Shown here: positions 49,491 to 59,949 of the stretch, in pieces
Position numbering within the stretch: position 1 is the first letter of the stretch
Layout of the letters: each line of letters opens with the position of its first letter
NCBI GenBank assembly: GCA_009767595.1
Contig: VSDK01008873.1
Location: forward strand, 388,321 to 452,320
Direction of reading: 5' to 3'
Source: Symbiodinium kawagutii
Lineage: Eukaryota; Sar; Dinophyceae; Suessiales; Symbiodiniaceae
DNA: 64,000 bases
The notes under the pieces: generated by a model
Database searches by the model: none
Told to the model about the DNA's origin: nothing
The model's input: only the letters and a program-made list of their open reading frames with translations
Translations under genes and position numbers: made by a program

Positions 49491-49628
49491 GCAAAAAGAC
49501 CTAGCCAAAGAACTGGCAAGACTCTTGTGGCAGTGAAGCAGACCAAAAAGAGCGCACGCAGAATAATGAAATCGAAAACATGCTTTGCCAAAGGGAAGAC
49601 CACCATTTCTCCTGAGACGTTCGCATGA
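49491..49628 (+). CDS. Lys/Arg-rich candidate exon
   Basis: The frame encodes a very basic peptide, KRPSQRTGKTLVAVKQTKKS then ARRIMKSKTCFAKG, ending in TGA at 49626. Such a composition fits a nucleic-acid-binding tail, but no family is recognised, splice sites are not clear, and the base composition is not distinctly exonic. Confidence 0.2.
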   Translation, partial: AKRPSQRTGKTLVAVKQTKKSARRIMKSKTCFAKGKTTISPETFA

Positions 49629-50535
49629 GTTTTTGCAAACGCACCTCTGAACACTTACAAAAAACGCTTGACAAGCAAGACCGTTTTTGAAGCTAAATTT
49701 GTGAATCACAGAAGCACGGACAGAAACCACCATTTGCACTTCGACAAGACGTCCACTTTGGCGAGACAGCCGGCTGCCTAGTTTAATCATGCGAAATTGC
49801 TATTTATATTGATTGGTAGTTTGTATGTAACGGGTATTGTTCATTTATTCTACCAAATAGAATCTGATTTTTCATTTCAGCTAATTTGATTCAATCAAAC
49901 CTACTAGTTTGTTTTAAGTGGTATTGTTCATCCTTTGCAATCTCCCATTGTTCACTTTTAGCGACCATTGATAACCGGAATTGTTGGCAACTATTGGTTG
50001 TCACACTGGGTCGGTTGACATCATTGTTCATCTTTTTGGGAGATAGTCACCCCTATTATAACGTGCGATTCTTGGCCAGTATTCGCCAGGGTTCTGAACC
50101 ACGAACCGCCCCTGCTGTGGGTAGCGAACCTGTTGCCACCGTGTTGGACTCGATGGTTGTTGGATCACATCCCGACTATCCTTATTTATTGATGATTCTT
50201 ACACCCGAAATGGTTTTTCACAATGAATGTTATTACGTTTGTAATCTTGTTACTTATCCTCTATCATAACTATTGTTAGTTATTGGTCATTTATGTGTAT
50301 ATTGGCCCTCATTTTTCACCACGTTGATATGTTCTTATCATTTTTTCCTGCCAAGACGGCTATCATAAAAGCGGTGTGGTATGAACCACTATTCACAATA
50401 TTCATGAACCATGGTTCTTAGGCGTTGGTCATTATTGCTGGTGATTCCCCATGGTTGTCGCCCTGATCAACCACCTAATGACGAACATATCATATCTTTA
50501 CATTCATTAAATTCACATTGAAATAGATGTTTTTG

Positions 50536-50604
50536 GGCGCCATATTTTTTTAGGAATTAGTTTTCGTTTTTTGAGGAACTATTTTCCGTTTTCAACGGCC
50601 AGTC

Positions 50605-50658
<54 letters not shown>

Positions 50659-50671
50659 AAAACAAGCAGCA

Positions 50672-50706
<35 letters not shown>

Positions 50707-50708
50707 AC

Positions 50709-50760
<52 letters not shown>

Positions 50761-51610
50761 ACAAGAAGGCCAGTCAGCAAGCAAGCAAGCAAGCAAGCCA
50801 ACCCTAAACCATCAGCCCTAAATCCAACCTTACAGCCGCAAAACCATACAATGAACCCTAAAACCAAATCCGTAAACTCAATCCCACAACTATAACCCTA
50901 GAAGCAGCCTTAAAGTCAGAAACCTCAAACCAACCTCAACACTAAGCATAAACCAAAAAACAACCCTAAAATCAGAAAACCTGAAATCAGCCTCAACCCT
51001 AACCATAAACCCAAAAAGCAGCCCTAAAATCAGAAAATTTCAAATCGCCCTCAAGAAACTGCAAACCTTATACAAAACCAACCCTAAAGCCAAAAAACAA
51101 TCATAACATCAAGCATAGAACCATAAACCCTAAATTCAACTCTAAAACCATCAGCCCTAAAACCAGAAATCCTAGAAGGAACCCTAAGACCATAGATTCT
51201 AAAACAATAGACCTGAAACTCAACCCTGAACCATAAACTTAAAAAATCAACCTAAAACCGATCCTAAGACAAAAAAAACACGAGAAGACACCAAAGGCCA
51301 CAAACCCTAGACTCGACCCTAAAAGCAAAAACCCTAAACCCAACCCTAAAACCGCAAAACCATACAATGAACCCTAAAACCATAAACCCTAAACTCAACC
51401 CTACAACCATAAACCCTCAAAGCAATCCTAAAGTCAAAAAAACCTCAAATCAACCTCAACCCTGAACATAAACCCACGAGGCACAGGCCCAAAGAGGGAT
51501 CACGCCCAAAGAGGAATAGGAACCCCAGAACGTTGCAGCCACTATTCCCAGCACTGAGACGGAAAATGCTTCAAAAAAAACGGAAAAAATCCCAAACCTA
51601 ACGAGAACCC
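50536..51610. mobile_element. 1.1-kb inverted-repeat element C2 with CAAG satellite
   Basis: Same architecture and orientation as C1: left GAGGAACTATTTTCCGTTTT, CAAG/CCAG array (50605-50798), CCCTAAA-like block, right block CCCCAGAACGTTGCAGCCAC and GGAAAATGCTTC with ACGGAAAAAATCCC. Clearly homologous to C1 along its length, with many substitutions and a shorter satellite. Confidence 0.7.
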
Positions 51611-52009
51611 TATTTTTTTCATGGTGTTTACATTTGCACAATCGAGCCACAATCATGAATGCTGAGCTGCAATTATGCATAGCATGAGCGACTGTAGCAA
51701 TTGCCATTGATAGTTTTGCAGCTATCCACTCATCCACCACTGTTGTAGGATGCTCAAGTTTCGTCCCCTACTATCAAGCACTATGAGCCACGGGAATTCG
51801 GCATTATCAAGTCATCCCCATTCCCCAAAAGCCATAAGGTGAGTACTTATGATAAACAATGATCATGAATATTCATAAGTGATAATAATGTTTTGATACA
51901 TGACTTTATAGGACAATGTGAACAGTAAAGATTGATGATCATGATCGAAATTCTAAAACTGATTCTCTTACAAGCTCACCACCCAACGTTAAAAGTTCAG
52001 AATGAAGTT

Positions 52010-52310
52010 TAATCATTTCAAGATATATCTTGAAACAACCATTCGCTTGAAAATAAGGTGAGTTAAGGATATATCCTATTTTGGTAAGGTAGGATATATC
52101 CACAAAGTGTAACCATCCTATCTAATGATATATCCTAAAAGATGCTTACATTTTATGGTTACACTTTATGGGATGTATCCTAAGAACAAAACCCTGGGAT
52201 GATTACACCTTAGGAAATGGTTTCACACTTTTGCCATTCAGGTAAGTTTTGTTCAACCATAAAGGGATATACCTTGAAAACTATCAGCATAGCTGATATA
52301 TCCCATCAGG
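52010..52310. repeat. GGATATATCC palindrome cluster
   Basis: At least eight copies of ATATATCC/GGATATA, with TAACCAT..TTTATGG in both orientations. The unit contains a self-complementary core and occurs in both orientations. Confidence 0.7.
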
Positions 52311-52409
52311 TGTAGCTGTGTAACCATCACTTTTCTTCAACCATTTCCTACGAAAGACCCCCCTCCTGCGCCGCGCCTAGGTGCACCAAGCCATGCGCGA
52401 CGGCGCCTA

Positions 52410-52444
52410 AGGTCAGACAGCTACATGGCGAAGGTGTCCTGGCA
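52410..52444 (+). CDS. Candidate micro-exon
   Basis: A short GC-rich island (52360-52445) with acceptor CCTAAG and GT donor (TGGCA|GTGAAA). Reads SDSYMAKVSWQ. The frame stays open upstream through 52370, so a longer exon is possible. Confidence 0.25.
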
Positions 52445-53814
52445 GTGAAACCTGGTGCTTGCCGTGCAGCTGTCAACAGTATGTCACCCACGTGCATTTC
52501 ATATCATTTCATCAGCTATGCCAATGAGCAATCAATACTATTTAATGAGCAATCAATTGTCACCTGTGAGCAATCAATACTATTGAAGTATTTGGTTCAT
52601 TTGTTGATTCATAGTTCTTGTTTTCAACCCTAACCAAAAAAAAGTAGGTAAGGTTCCTAGGTAAAATCTTGGTGGGATTGTAGTAACACCCCAATTACCA
52701 GCCAGAACTGACCATATGTATTCTTGGTCGCATGATATCGGATGGACTACTGCTTAATTCATGGTCCGTGACGGGGTTGTTATGGTAAGTGTCGAGATGA
52801 ATAGTGGGGATACTGGCAAGATGAATGCATCAATAGTATAGATGCGCGAAGCAGTCCATTGCTAATTTTGTTAAATTTGACTGTCAATGGTGGGTCATGA
52901 ATGGTTCGGATTCGGATTGATAATGGCCAACAAAGGGATATTAGCAATTTTGGATATCGCCATTAAAATGTTGTTGAAAGCGTGTGTTTCCTTTTCAGTT
53001 ACCACTTCTCAGTCAACTCATGTCTGCATCTTTGATCGATTACATGATGTATTGTTGTTTCCATGGCCTTGATGCTAGCAACTGGCAAGGAAGGGAACAA
53101 CAACAACCAGCCACCACTTCGTAAACCAGCCTGAGAAACCATCCATGATTCCATAATTGGTGTAGGTCACCAGAGCGTAGTCAACATCATAAGCAGCAAC
53201 AAATGAACTGTCAACCACTGAAACCGTGAAACCAGGCCAACTATTGGTTGGCAGGTCAGTTTCGTGGGTGCACCGTTGGGAAATATGGGGCTGCTGCGTA
53301 GAGGCGTAGAGCATATCTGACAACACTATGAACATAAACAAAAAACAAGTTCTTTAGTTTCTTGCTTGGTTGGTTCGTTGGTTTCATAGTTGGTTGACCA
53401 GTATGTCGCATTATGTAAACGACCATCAATCAATATGAGCCGTTGTTTATGGCAATGATGCCTTTACCAATGCCTTTTCTTTGTATTTCGGACTGCCCGT
53501 ACCTCACGGCAACATTAATCAACAATGATTGTAATCAGTTCTCACGAGAATCGCCGTGTAAGATCACTTAACTTCACATGACTGTGGGTCCCCTGGTGCT
53601 CCTGGCTGTTGATGACCAGTAGTCAACCTGTTGGCATGTGAACAGTCCATGGCTTTTGGCGGATGGCTTGACCCACGCCTATAGTCAGTATATCCACTAT
53701 TCAATCGTTTGTTCCCAGCGATGATCAAGCAAAAAGGAAATCTTTCAGAGACGTTATTGACTATTATTATCAACGTTTCTGAATCATGATCTACCACCAG
53801 TACAAAGCATTATG

Positions 53815-54135
53815 AACCATGAGTATCCCAGATAACCGTTAACCATCATTAACCATCATCCACGAAGGATTGGTACCATTACGAACCAGTACAAACCAGT
53901 AGTGTTACCAATTTCTAACCGTTAACCCCCTGAACTCCTGAACAGGTTGACCTGGAACATTAACCATTCTACAGGTTTTTAACCATTAGCCATTACAATT
54001 CTACCTGGAACATTAACCAGTAGTGATAACAATTTTTAACCATTAACCACCTGAACAATTAGTTAGCCATCGATTTGTCGCACCATTAACCATCTACCAA
54101 TTTCTAACCATTAACCATCCATTTACCATTCTACA
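53815..54135. repeat. AACCATTAACC-type degenerate repeats
   Basis: Runs of TTAACCATCATTAACC and TTTTTAACCATTAACC. The same low-complexity vocabulary occurs at 18040-18100, 20640-20990, 37130-37640 and 61460-61790. Confidence 0.8.
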
Positions 54136-54184
54136 GTTGGTAGCACCTGAACTCCTGGAACTCCCGCGCCACGCGGGGCGGTTG

Positions 54185-54246
54185 CGAGCAGGCGGCGCCT
54201 TCCTCCTTGATGCCACCAGGAAGGCTAGAGGAGGCGCCATGGTGGA
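54185..54246 (+). CDS. Candidate GC-rich exon, frame uncertain
   Basis: An isolated GC-rich island in AT-rich intron. One frame gives AGGAFLLDATRKARGGAM before a GT (GCCATG|GTGGAT); another gives AAPSSLMPPGRLEEAPW. I cannot decide between them, so only the exon-like composition is supported. Confidence 0.25.
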
Positions 54247-54695
54247 TGAGCCAAGCAATAGAAGGCCATGCTATGCCTGGGACCATCCATGAACCATAGG
54301 CAAAATTGATTAACTATACTATAATGATAATAGCATAGTACTTATTATAATCTGATAGTACTTGTATCTGTTGAAGATTCACCAATGGTATTTGCCTGTA
54401 ATGAATTGATTAACTATTGGTTTAGAATGATAAGTGAAACAATTTTATGATGGTAAATGTGTACCATCAATGAACCATGTAACCATCAATGCCTATCGGT
54501 ACAATGTACCGATAGGTTGGCATAGATTAACTATTAGGATATAGATTACCAATCTATGTGACTATTGGTTTGGCATATCGACTGCTATAGCAAGAATAGA
54601 TGGTAGCGATAAATAATGACACATATGCCATCTATTTTTCCGGATAAAAAGGTGATTGGTATGGTAAGGATGACTGGATAGAGATCAGCTATCAG

Positions 54696-54989
54696 GTGTC
54701 ATCCTTGGGATGCTGGGCGCCAGCCCTGGTTCCCGTGGCATCCCGTGGGCGCTGGCTCCAGGTGAGTGGCGAGGTCTTGGCTTCGATCGAAGGCATCCGC
54801 TCCTCCATGGAACACTTCCAGGGACGTCGCTCCGCGGATCAGGCGCCAGCTGAGTGCCACCGTGGCAGCTCCATGGAGGCCCAGTGCCTACCATGGCATC
54901 CATGGAACCATGCCATGGCTAAGCCATGGTCCCAAGTGCTCGAAAAGCTGAAGCACACTGCTGGGACATTCGTTGGAACTGGGAGGTAG
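54696..54989 (+). CDS. Candidate exon(s), unrecognised
   Basis: A 98-codon frame ending in TAG at 54987. The best protein-like part is VSGEVLASIEGIRSSMEHFQ then GRRSADQAPAE (54762 onward, after CTCCAG). The same CCAG is followed by GTGAGT, a perfect donor, so the upstream part (54696-54761) could instead be a separate exon ending there. The 3' part contains repeated CCATGG motifs (54868-54930) and looks less coding. Confidence 0.38.
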   Translation: MSSLGCWAPALVPVASRGRWLQVSGEVLASIEGIRSSMEHFQGRRSADQAPAECHRGSSMEAQCLPWHPWNHAMAKPWSQVLEKLKHTAGTFVGTGR

Positions 54990-55322
54990 CTGCTAGGACG
55001 CTGGCTCATAGTTTTCAATATCGATTTGGGATGGTTGGCGAAGTGAATCATATGTTTAGGTTGAAACTGCGAATCCGTCAATTTGATTCATGGACGCTGT
55101 GGCTTAATCCGAAGCCCTTTTTGAATCTTTTTGAGATTTTTTGCGCACAGTAGAAAGGCTGTGGACTGTTGGGCTCAGTGCTACCTCGTCCTTCCCCTTA
55201 AGGAAAGAAATTGTTTTGGGGTTGAGGTTGCCTGTTTGGTTCAGAAGAGGTTGCCCCTACCAGGAAATTCCTAGGTCGTGAGCCCCGAGCTCGAGAACCC
55301 GAGCCATGTTGAGGCGCCACAG

Positions 55323-55454
55323 GTCCCAGGGGAAACACGCTTCGCTGACAACGGGAGGATGCACATCGAGAACAAGATCCAGATGCCTTTGAAGATTTAC
55401 AGCAACGACTTGCCTGCTATCGTTTCCTGGCGGAAGGCCTGCTGGCCTTCGCAA
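55323..55454 (+). CDS. Candidate exon, unrecognised
   Basis: Exactly 44 codons between CCACAG and a GT donor (CGCAA|GTATTG): VPGETRFADNGRMHIENKIQ, MPLKIYSNDLPAIVSWRKAC, WPSQ. A well-balanced globular composition with mixed beta/alpha character. The frame is open upstream to 55275 (acceptor CCTAG), so the exon may start earlier. Confidence 0.5.
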
Positions 55455-56194
55455 GTATTGAATTTCTCGGCGCTCGAGGTTTCCAGGCATGGGCTGCCAA
55501 TCACATCCAATCACCTGGATGGTCATTGTATATCATTGTATGTCATTGTAATTTGTGGGTGTTAGATCCATTTGAATATAAACTCCCTACATTGCGTAGT
55601 TGGCATCCAGCCTGTGCCCTTCAAAAAGCTCGTGTGTAGTCATTTTTGGGAAGGGGGTGCCAGTGTTTGGACGGGTGGTTGTAAAAGTTATTAAATCTGA
55701 CCACAATAATACGACCACAATGATATGATGTGATATGATATGATATAATATGATATGATATGGCTATTGTTTAGTTATTCAAACATTTAATCAATGCACT
55801 CAAATCAGTATATTAAACCATATATTGCTAACCATATTAAATATGTCCCATTATTGAACTGAGCATTCATCGTTGCCCCCTAAACGCCCCACCACTCAGC
55901 TGGTGGCAGCTCATCAACTGGGGGCTCCTCCGGTTGGTTAGGTTCTTTCTAAGCCCAGGCTTAAGACATCGCTGGTGAATTGGCAGGGTGCCATAGCGGT
56001 CAGTCATCACTCAGAGATTGAACAATCTGGAAGGCCACATGAGGATTGGCTTCGCCAGCAAAAGTTGCAGTTTCCTCACTCAAGATTGTCATTTGGGGGA
56101 TAGTTTGGGGATGATGCCAAACCACCCACCACGGCCACAGCACCCTAAGCTTGTAAAATCCAGTGCGTATCTCGGGCGCGAGAGACGCAAAATC

Positions 56195-56695
56195 GAATTT
56201 CAAAAAGTCAAAAAGTACTTTTCAATTTTTTCGACTTTTCGAAATGCATTGGGACTTTTCGATTTTTCGCCTTTTCGGCTTTTCGAAATGCCCAGCACTG
56301 AAATTTGCGCACTTCCACTCCCACCGAGTTTCAAAAAGTCAAAAAGTCAATTTTGGACTTTTCGACTTTTCGAAATGCATTGGGACTTTTCGATTTTTCG
56401 CCTTTTCGACTTTTCGAAATGCCCAGCACTGAAATTTGCGCACTTCCACTCCCACCGAGTTTCAAAAAGTCAAAAAGTCAATTTTGGACTTTTCGACTTT
56501 TCGAAATGCATTGGGACTTTTCGATTTTTCGCCTTTTCGACTTTTCGAAATGCCCAGCACTGAAATTTGCGCACTTCCACTCCCACCGAGTTTCAAAAAG
56601 TCAAAAAGTACTTTTCGACTTTTCGACTTTTCGAAATTGGGACTTTTCGATTTTTCGCCTCTTCGACTTTTTGAAATGCCCAGCACTGAAATTCC
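56195..56695. repeat. 131-bp satellite, about four copies
   Basis: Unit boundaries at TCAAAAAGTC repeat at 56331, 56462 and 56593, exactly 131 bp apart, with a partial first and a truncated last copy. Each unit carries CTTTTCGAAATG palindromes and the conserved GCCCAGCACTGAAATTTGCG block. The 131-bp period (not a multiple of 3) makes all frames cycle, which explains the long Phe/Ser-rich ORFs. Confidence 0.93.
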
Positions 56696-56714
56696 CAATG
56701 AACCCAATAGTCTC

Positions 56715-56930
56715 TAATTAGTGCAATAGTCCTTACTGTAATTAAGGTAATAGTCTCTAAAAATAGTCCTTAATTAAAGACTATTTCTTTAATTAAAGAC
56801 TACTGACCGTTAATTAAAGACTATTGTCTTTAATTAAGGACTTTTTTTAAGGACTATTGCCTTAATTGAGGACTATTACGTTAATTAAGGACTATTAACC
56901 ATATGTCCTTAGTTAAGGACTATCATATTC
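56715..56930. repeat. TTAATTAAGGACTATT inverted/direct repeats
   Basis: About ten copies of AATTAAGGACTATT or its complement AATAGTCCTTAATT around the palindrome TTAATTAA. Arms at 56715-56770 are antisense to those at 56775-56930. Confidence 0.85.
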
Positions 56931-57059
56931 TGAAAAAATATGTGAAAATATATTTTTTTTTGTTGGAGACATGTATGGTTGCAAAAAATCAATGTTCAAA
57001 ACCCAACATTTACAACATACATAGATTTTTAGTTTTTTCAAACTCATTGAATTCAAAAG

Positions 57060-57540
57060 TCTCAAGATGTATCATTGTTCAGATTTTGAAAGATATCAAT
57101 CTCAAAATCTGAAGGTATATCAATTTCAAAATTTTGAGATATGGCAATTTTCCAATCAACATATCAATTTCAAAATCTTAAGATATTAACATTTCCAAAT
57201 TTCGAAATATGATCATTTCACAAATTGAAGCAATATCAATTTAAAAATCTTAAGATATACCATTTTATCAATTAAACATATATATCCTATATATCATTTT
57301 AAGATTCTTTAGGCAAATTTCATGCTCAAATCTTAAGACTAGGAAATTTTCCAATGTTAAGATTTAGTACTTTAAAATCTTAAGACCCATCTGTTGCAAC
57401 ATTTTGAGCTATATACATTGAAGAATTTTGAAGTATATCAAACCTAAAACTCTCAGATATTGTATTGCCAAATCTTAAGAAATATGAATTTAAAAATCTG
57501 GAGATATATGAATTTAAAAATCTTTAGATATATATTTTTG
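57060..57540. repeat. Degenerate AAAATCTTAAGATAT repeats
   Basis: About fifteen loosely spaced copies of a 25-30-bp unit around AAAATCTTAAGATATATCAA, AT-rich. Confidence 0.75.
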
Positions 57541-57589
57541 AGGTGCAGTCGTGTGACATTATGATGTTGAGTAGTGGGTAGTAAACAAC

Positions 57590-57790
57590 CTTTCAACTTT
57601 TCCAAATCGACTGGATTTGTTCAACTTTTCGACTTTTCGAAAACGACATTTACTTTTCGATTTTTCGACTTTTCGAAATTGAATCCCTGATCAACACACT
57701 TTTCGACTTTTCCACTTTTCGACTTTTCGAAAATCCATTTCTGCACCGCGCACTTTTCGACTTTTCACTTTTGGATTTTTCGAAATTGAG
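57590..57790. repeat. CTTTTCGACTTTTCGAAA repeats
   Basis: Same CTTTTCGA vocabulary as the 131-bp satellite 1 kb upstream, without its period. Probably a related, older or rearranged array. Confidence 0.8.
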
Positions 57791-57969
57791 TTCCTGACGT
57801 TTCATTTTTGGACCGCGCACTTCATTTTGCCAACCCAGCATCCCCATAATAAACCTACGAGCACCTGAAAAAGCCGAACGATTCACCATCACAGCATGGT
57901 CATCGGTTTGGTGAAAAACTGGGTTGGATGTTCTTAAAGACATTGGTATAACCTCCGGTAATCCAACTC

Positions 57970-58130
57970 AGCGCAGCAAAAGTACCAGCACACCAAAATC
58001 ACCAGCATAGGACAACAAAAATACCAGCACGACAAAGAAAACAGCACAATCCAGCACGACAAAATCAGACAAGATCGCCAGCACGAAATCATAAGCACAA
58101 CAAAATCACCAGCACAAAATCACGGTTGAA
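57970..58130. repeat. Degenerate CCAGCACGACAAAATCA repeats
   Basis: Seven or so diverged copies of a 16-20-bp unit. Confidence 0.7.
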
Positions 58131-58389
58131 ACAGCATGGCTGATGCAGAACCCGAATTGCCCGGCTTATGATCGAAAACCTGATCAAGAAACGAGTTTAT
58201 GATTCAACTGATGAATATCAAACATTGTGATCCATCAGAGGCGCGCCTCATTCATGACGACTTTTTGGCAAAAAAAATTGATAATCACCATATTTCATAC
58301 AGAAACAACCCCAGGAAATCATCAATAATTGGTGGATTTTCCGCTGTCATGATTACCAGAGAGTACACCGTATTATCTGCCTGCATTAT

Positions 58390-58495
58390 CTGGCTGGTGG
58401 TTTGAAACATAGTTTGATTTTCCGTAGTCCCAACACATGGTTGGTTGACTTGCGCGGATATTTTTCGTGACGGGGTGGTGAGCACCACCAACCAG
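58390..58495 (+). mobile_element. Family A element A9
   Basis: 106 bp, left CTGGCTGGTGGTTTGAAAC, internal GGTTGGTTGACTTGCGCGGA, right CACCACCAACCAG. Ends 65 nt before the exon at 58561. Confidence 0.7.
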
Positions 58496-58560
58496 TGATG
58501 ATCCCTATTAGCCATTTATATTGACCATGTTTAATCATACTTATCGTTGATGCAGCTTAG

Positions 58561-58665
58561 GGCCGCTGCTCACCCTGTGGCCCCCCACGAATCGCCCCAG
58601 GTTACGCCCGGCGCATCGAACCGCCTCCTCCTCCTTTGGCCATGGATCCCTCGCTACGCGGCAAG
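58561..58665 (+). CDS. Candidate exon, Pro-rich
   Basis: 105 nt between AGCTTAG and a GT donor (GGCAAG|GTAGAT). Phase 0 gives GRCSPCGPPRIAPGYARRIE then PPPPPLAMDPSLRGK; phase 1 gives an Ala/Pro/Leu-rich alternative, and both stay open. The splice sites and composition are good, the frame is not settled. Family A element A9 ends 65 nt upstream. Confidence 0.45.
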
Positions 58666-59831
58666 GTAGATATGGCCATACGACACTTAGCCATGGGGGT
58701 GAGGGATACCCTTTGCAAATTGACATGGCAATGGAAAATCTACCAGCAACCAGGAGCAAAAAATGGAAAATCTACCATATTGTGAGGAGAACCCTGGGAA
58801 ATCATTTGTCGAACTGGTGGAGTTTCGAGCCAGCCATGTTAGTTTACCAGAGGGCAACATGTTGAAGCATGGTGAGAACTTGCTGAAGCAGCCAAGGTGT
58901 GTCCCAATGGTTGGGTCAGGCTTGATGGTTGATTTTTGTCAAAAACTGATGGCTCTATCATTGCAAGGATTCTTCCCGAAGTCATTGAATTCATTGCGAT
59001 GGTCATCGCCTGCAATCACAATCTGAGTTGAATGACCTTTGTTGGCGATTTCTCGGCGATACACATTGACTATAGCCCAGAATAGCTCATAGTTTCCTGG
59101 GATTATATATATACATTCATATTTTGCAAGGGGTCTACTGGATTGAAAATAAAATAGCCATGTATTGATTGTTTTCTTGCTTGTTGCTTTGCTTCAAAAA
59201 CGCTTCCTCTTCGTTGCTAGTCCACTTAGACGGTTTTGAGGTTACATGCTCCGTGGGTTGGACAAACCTTGGTTTGAAGGCCCGGGAGTTTCTTGCTGCT
59301 GAAGAGGCTGCTTCTTTGACCGTCTAAACCCTAGAAAAAGCGGCATGCAACCCCAGAACTCATCAAAACACTGGTCACCCTAGTGGCCAGGGCCGCTACT
59401 ACGCATCAAAGTGGTGCCCCATGGCGCTCCTAGTTACAGGATGAAACCCATCACCTGCAGCCACATTTGCCATTCAACTGGCACTTGCCATAAGTAGCCA
59501 CTCAACAGTTGAGAGCAGCAGCTTGTAATTTACCAGTATCAACGGTTCAACAATCCTCCTTGATAACCTGCTTTTGTTTTCCAGGAGTTGTGTTGATTAA
59601 TTTGCAGCTGGTAGTTCCTAGCCAGCTGATAAGCTTACTATCGTAATCATCAAGAATTGTCTTACTAGTCATTAGCAACCAGCTATAGCCAGCTATTCAT
59701 GCAATTCATCATCATGAATTAATCAGCTACTAGGGCCATTAATTGAATCGTCCTTGGTAGCAATCAGCTGTTCAGCTACTAGAGCTCTTTCGCCTTGGTC
59801 ACAATTCACAACATCACCGCACCCTTGTGAG

Positions 59832-59949
59832 GTTCGACCCTGCTCCACCACGACCAGAGCAACTCGTGATACCGGTGCCGTCGGCCAGCCATTTGCAAAG
59901 TGTCCCGGTTGAAGATCGGCGCCCTGTTACGTTGGACCAAAGATTACGG
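59832..59949 (+). CDS. Candidate exon, Pro-rich linker
   Basis: 118 nt between TGTGAG and a GT donor (TTACGG|GTCAGT): FDPAPPRPEQLVIPVPSASH then LQSVPVEDRRPVTLDQRLR. It looks like an extended, disordered linker. No family recognised. Confidence 0.45.

Noticed and set aside
56018-56721. ORFs up to 181 codons repeating FSTFRNALGLFDF-like sequence
   Set aside because: Generated by the 131-bp satellite; the peptide repeats in every frame.
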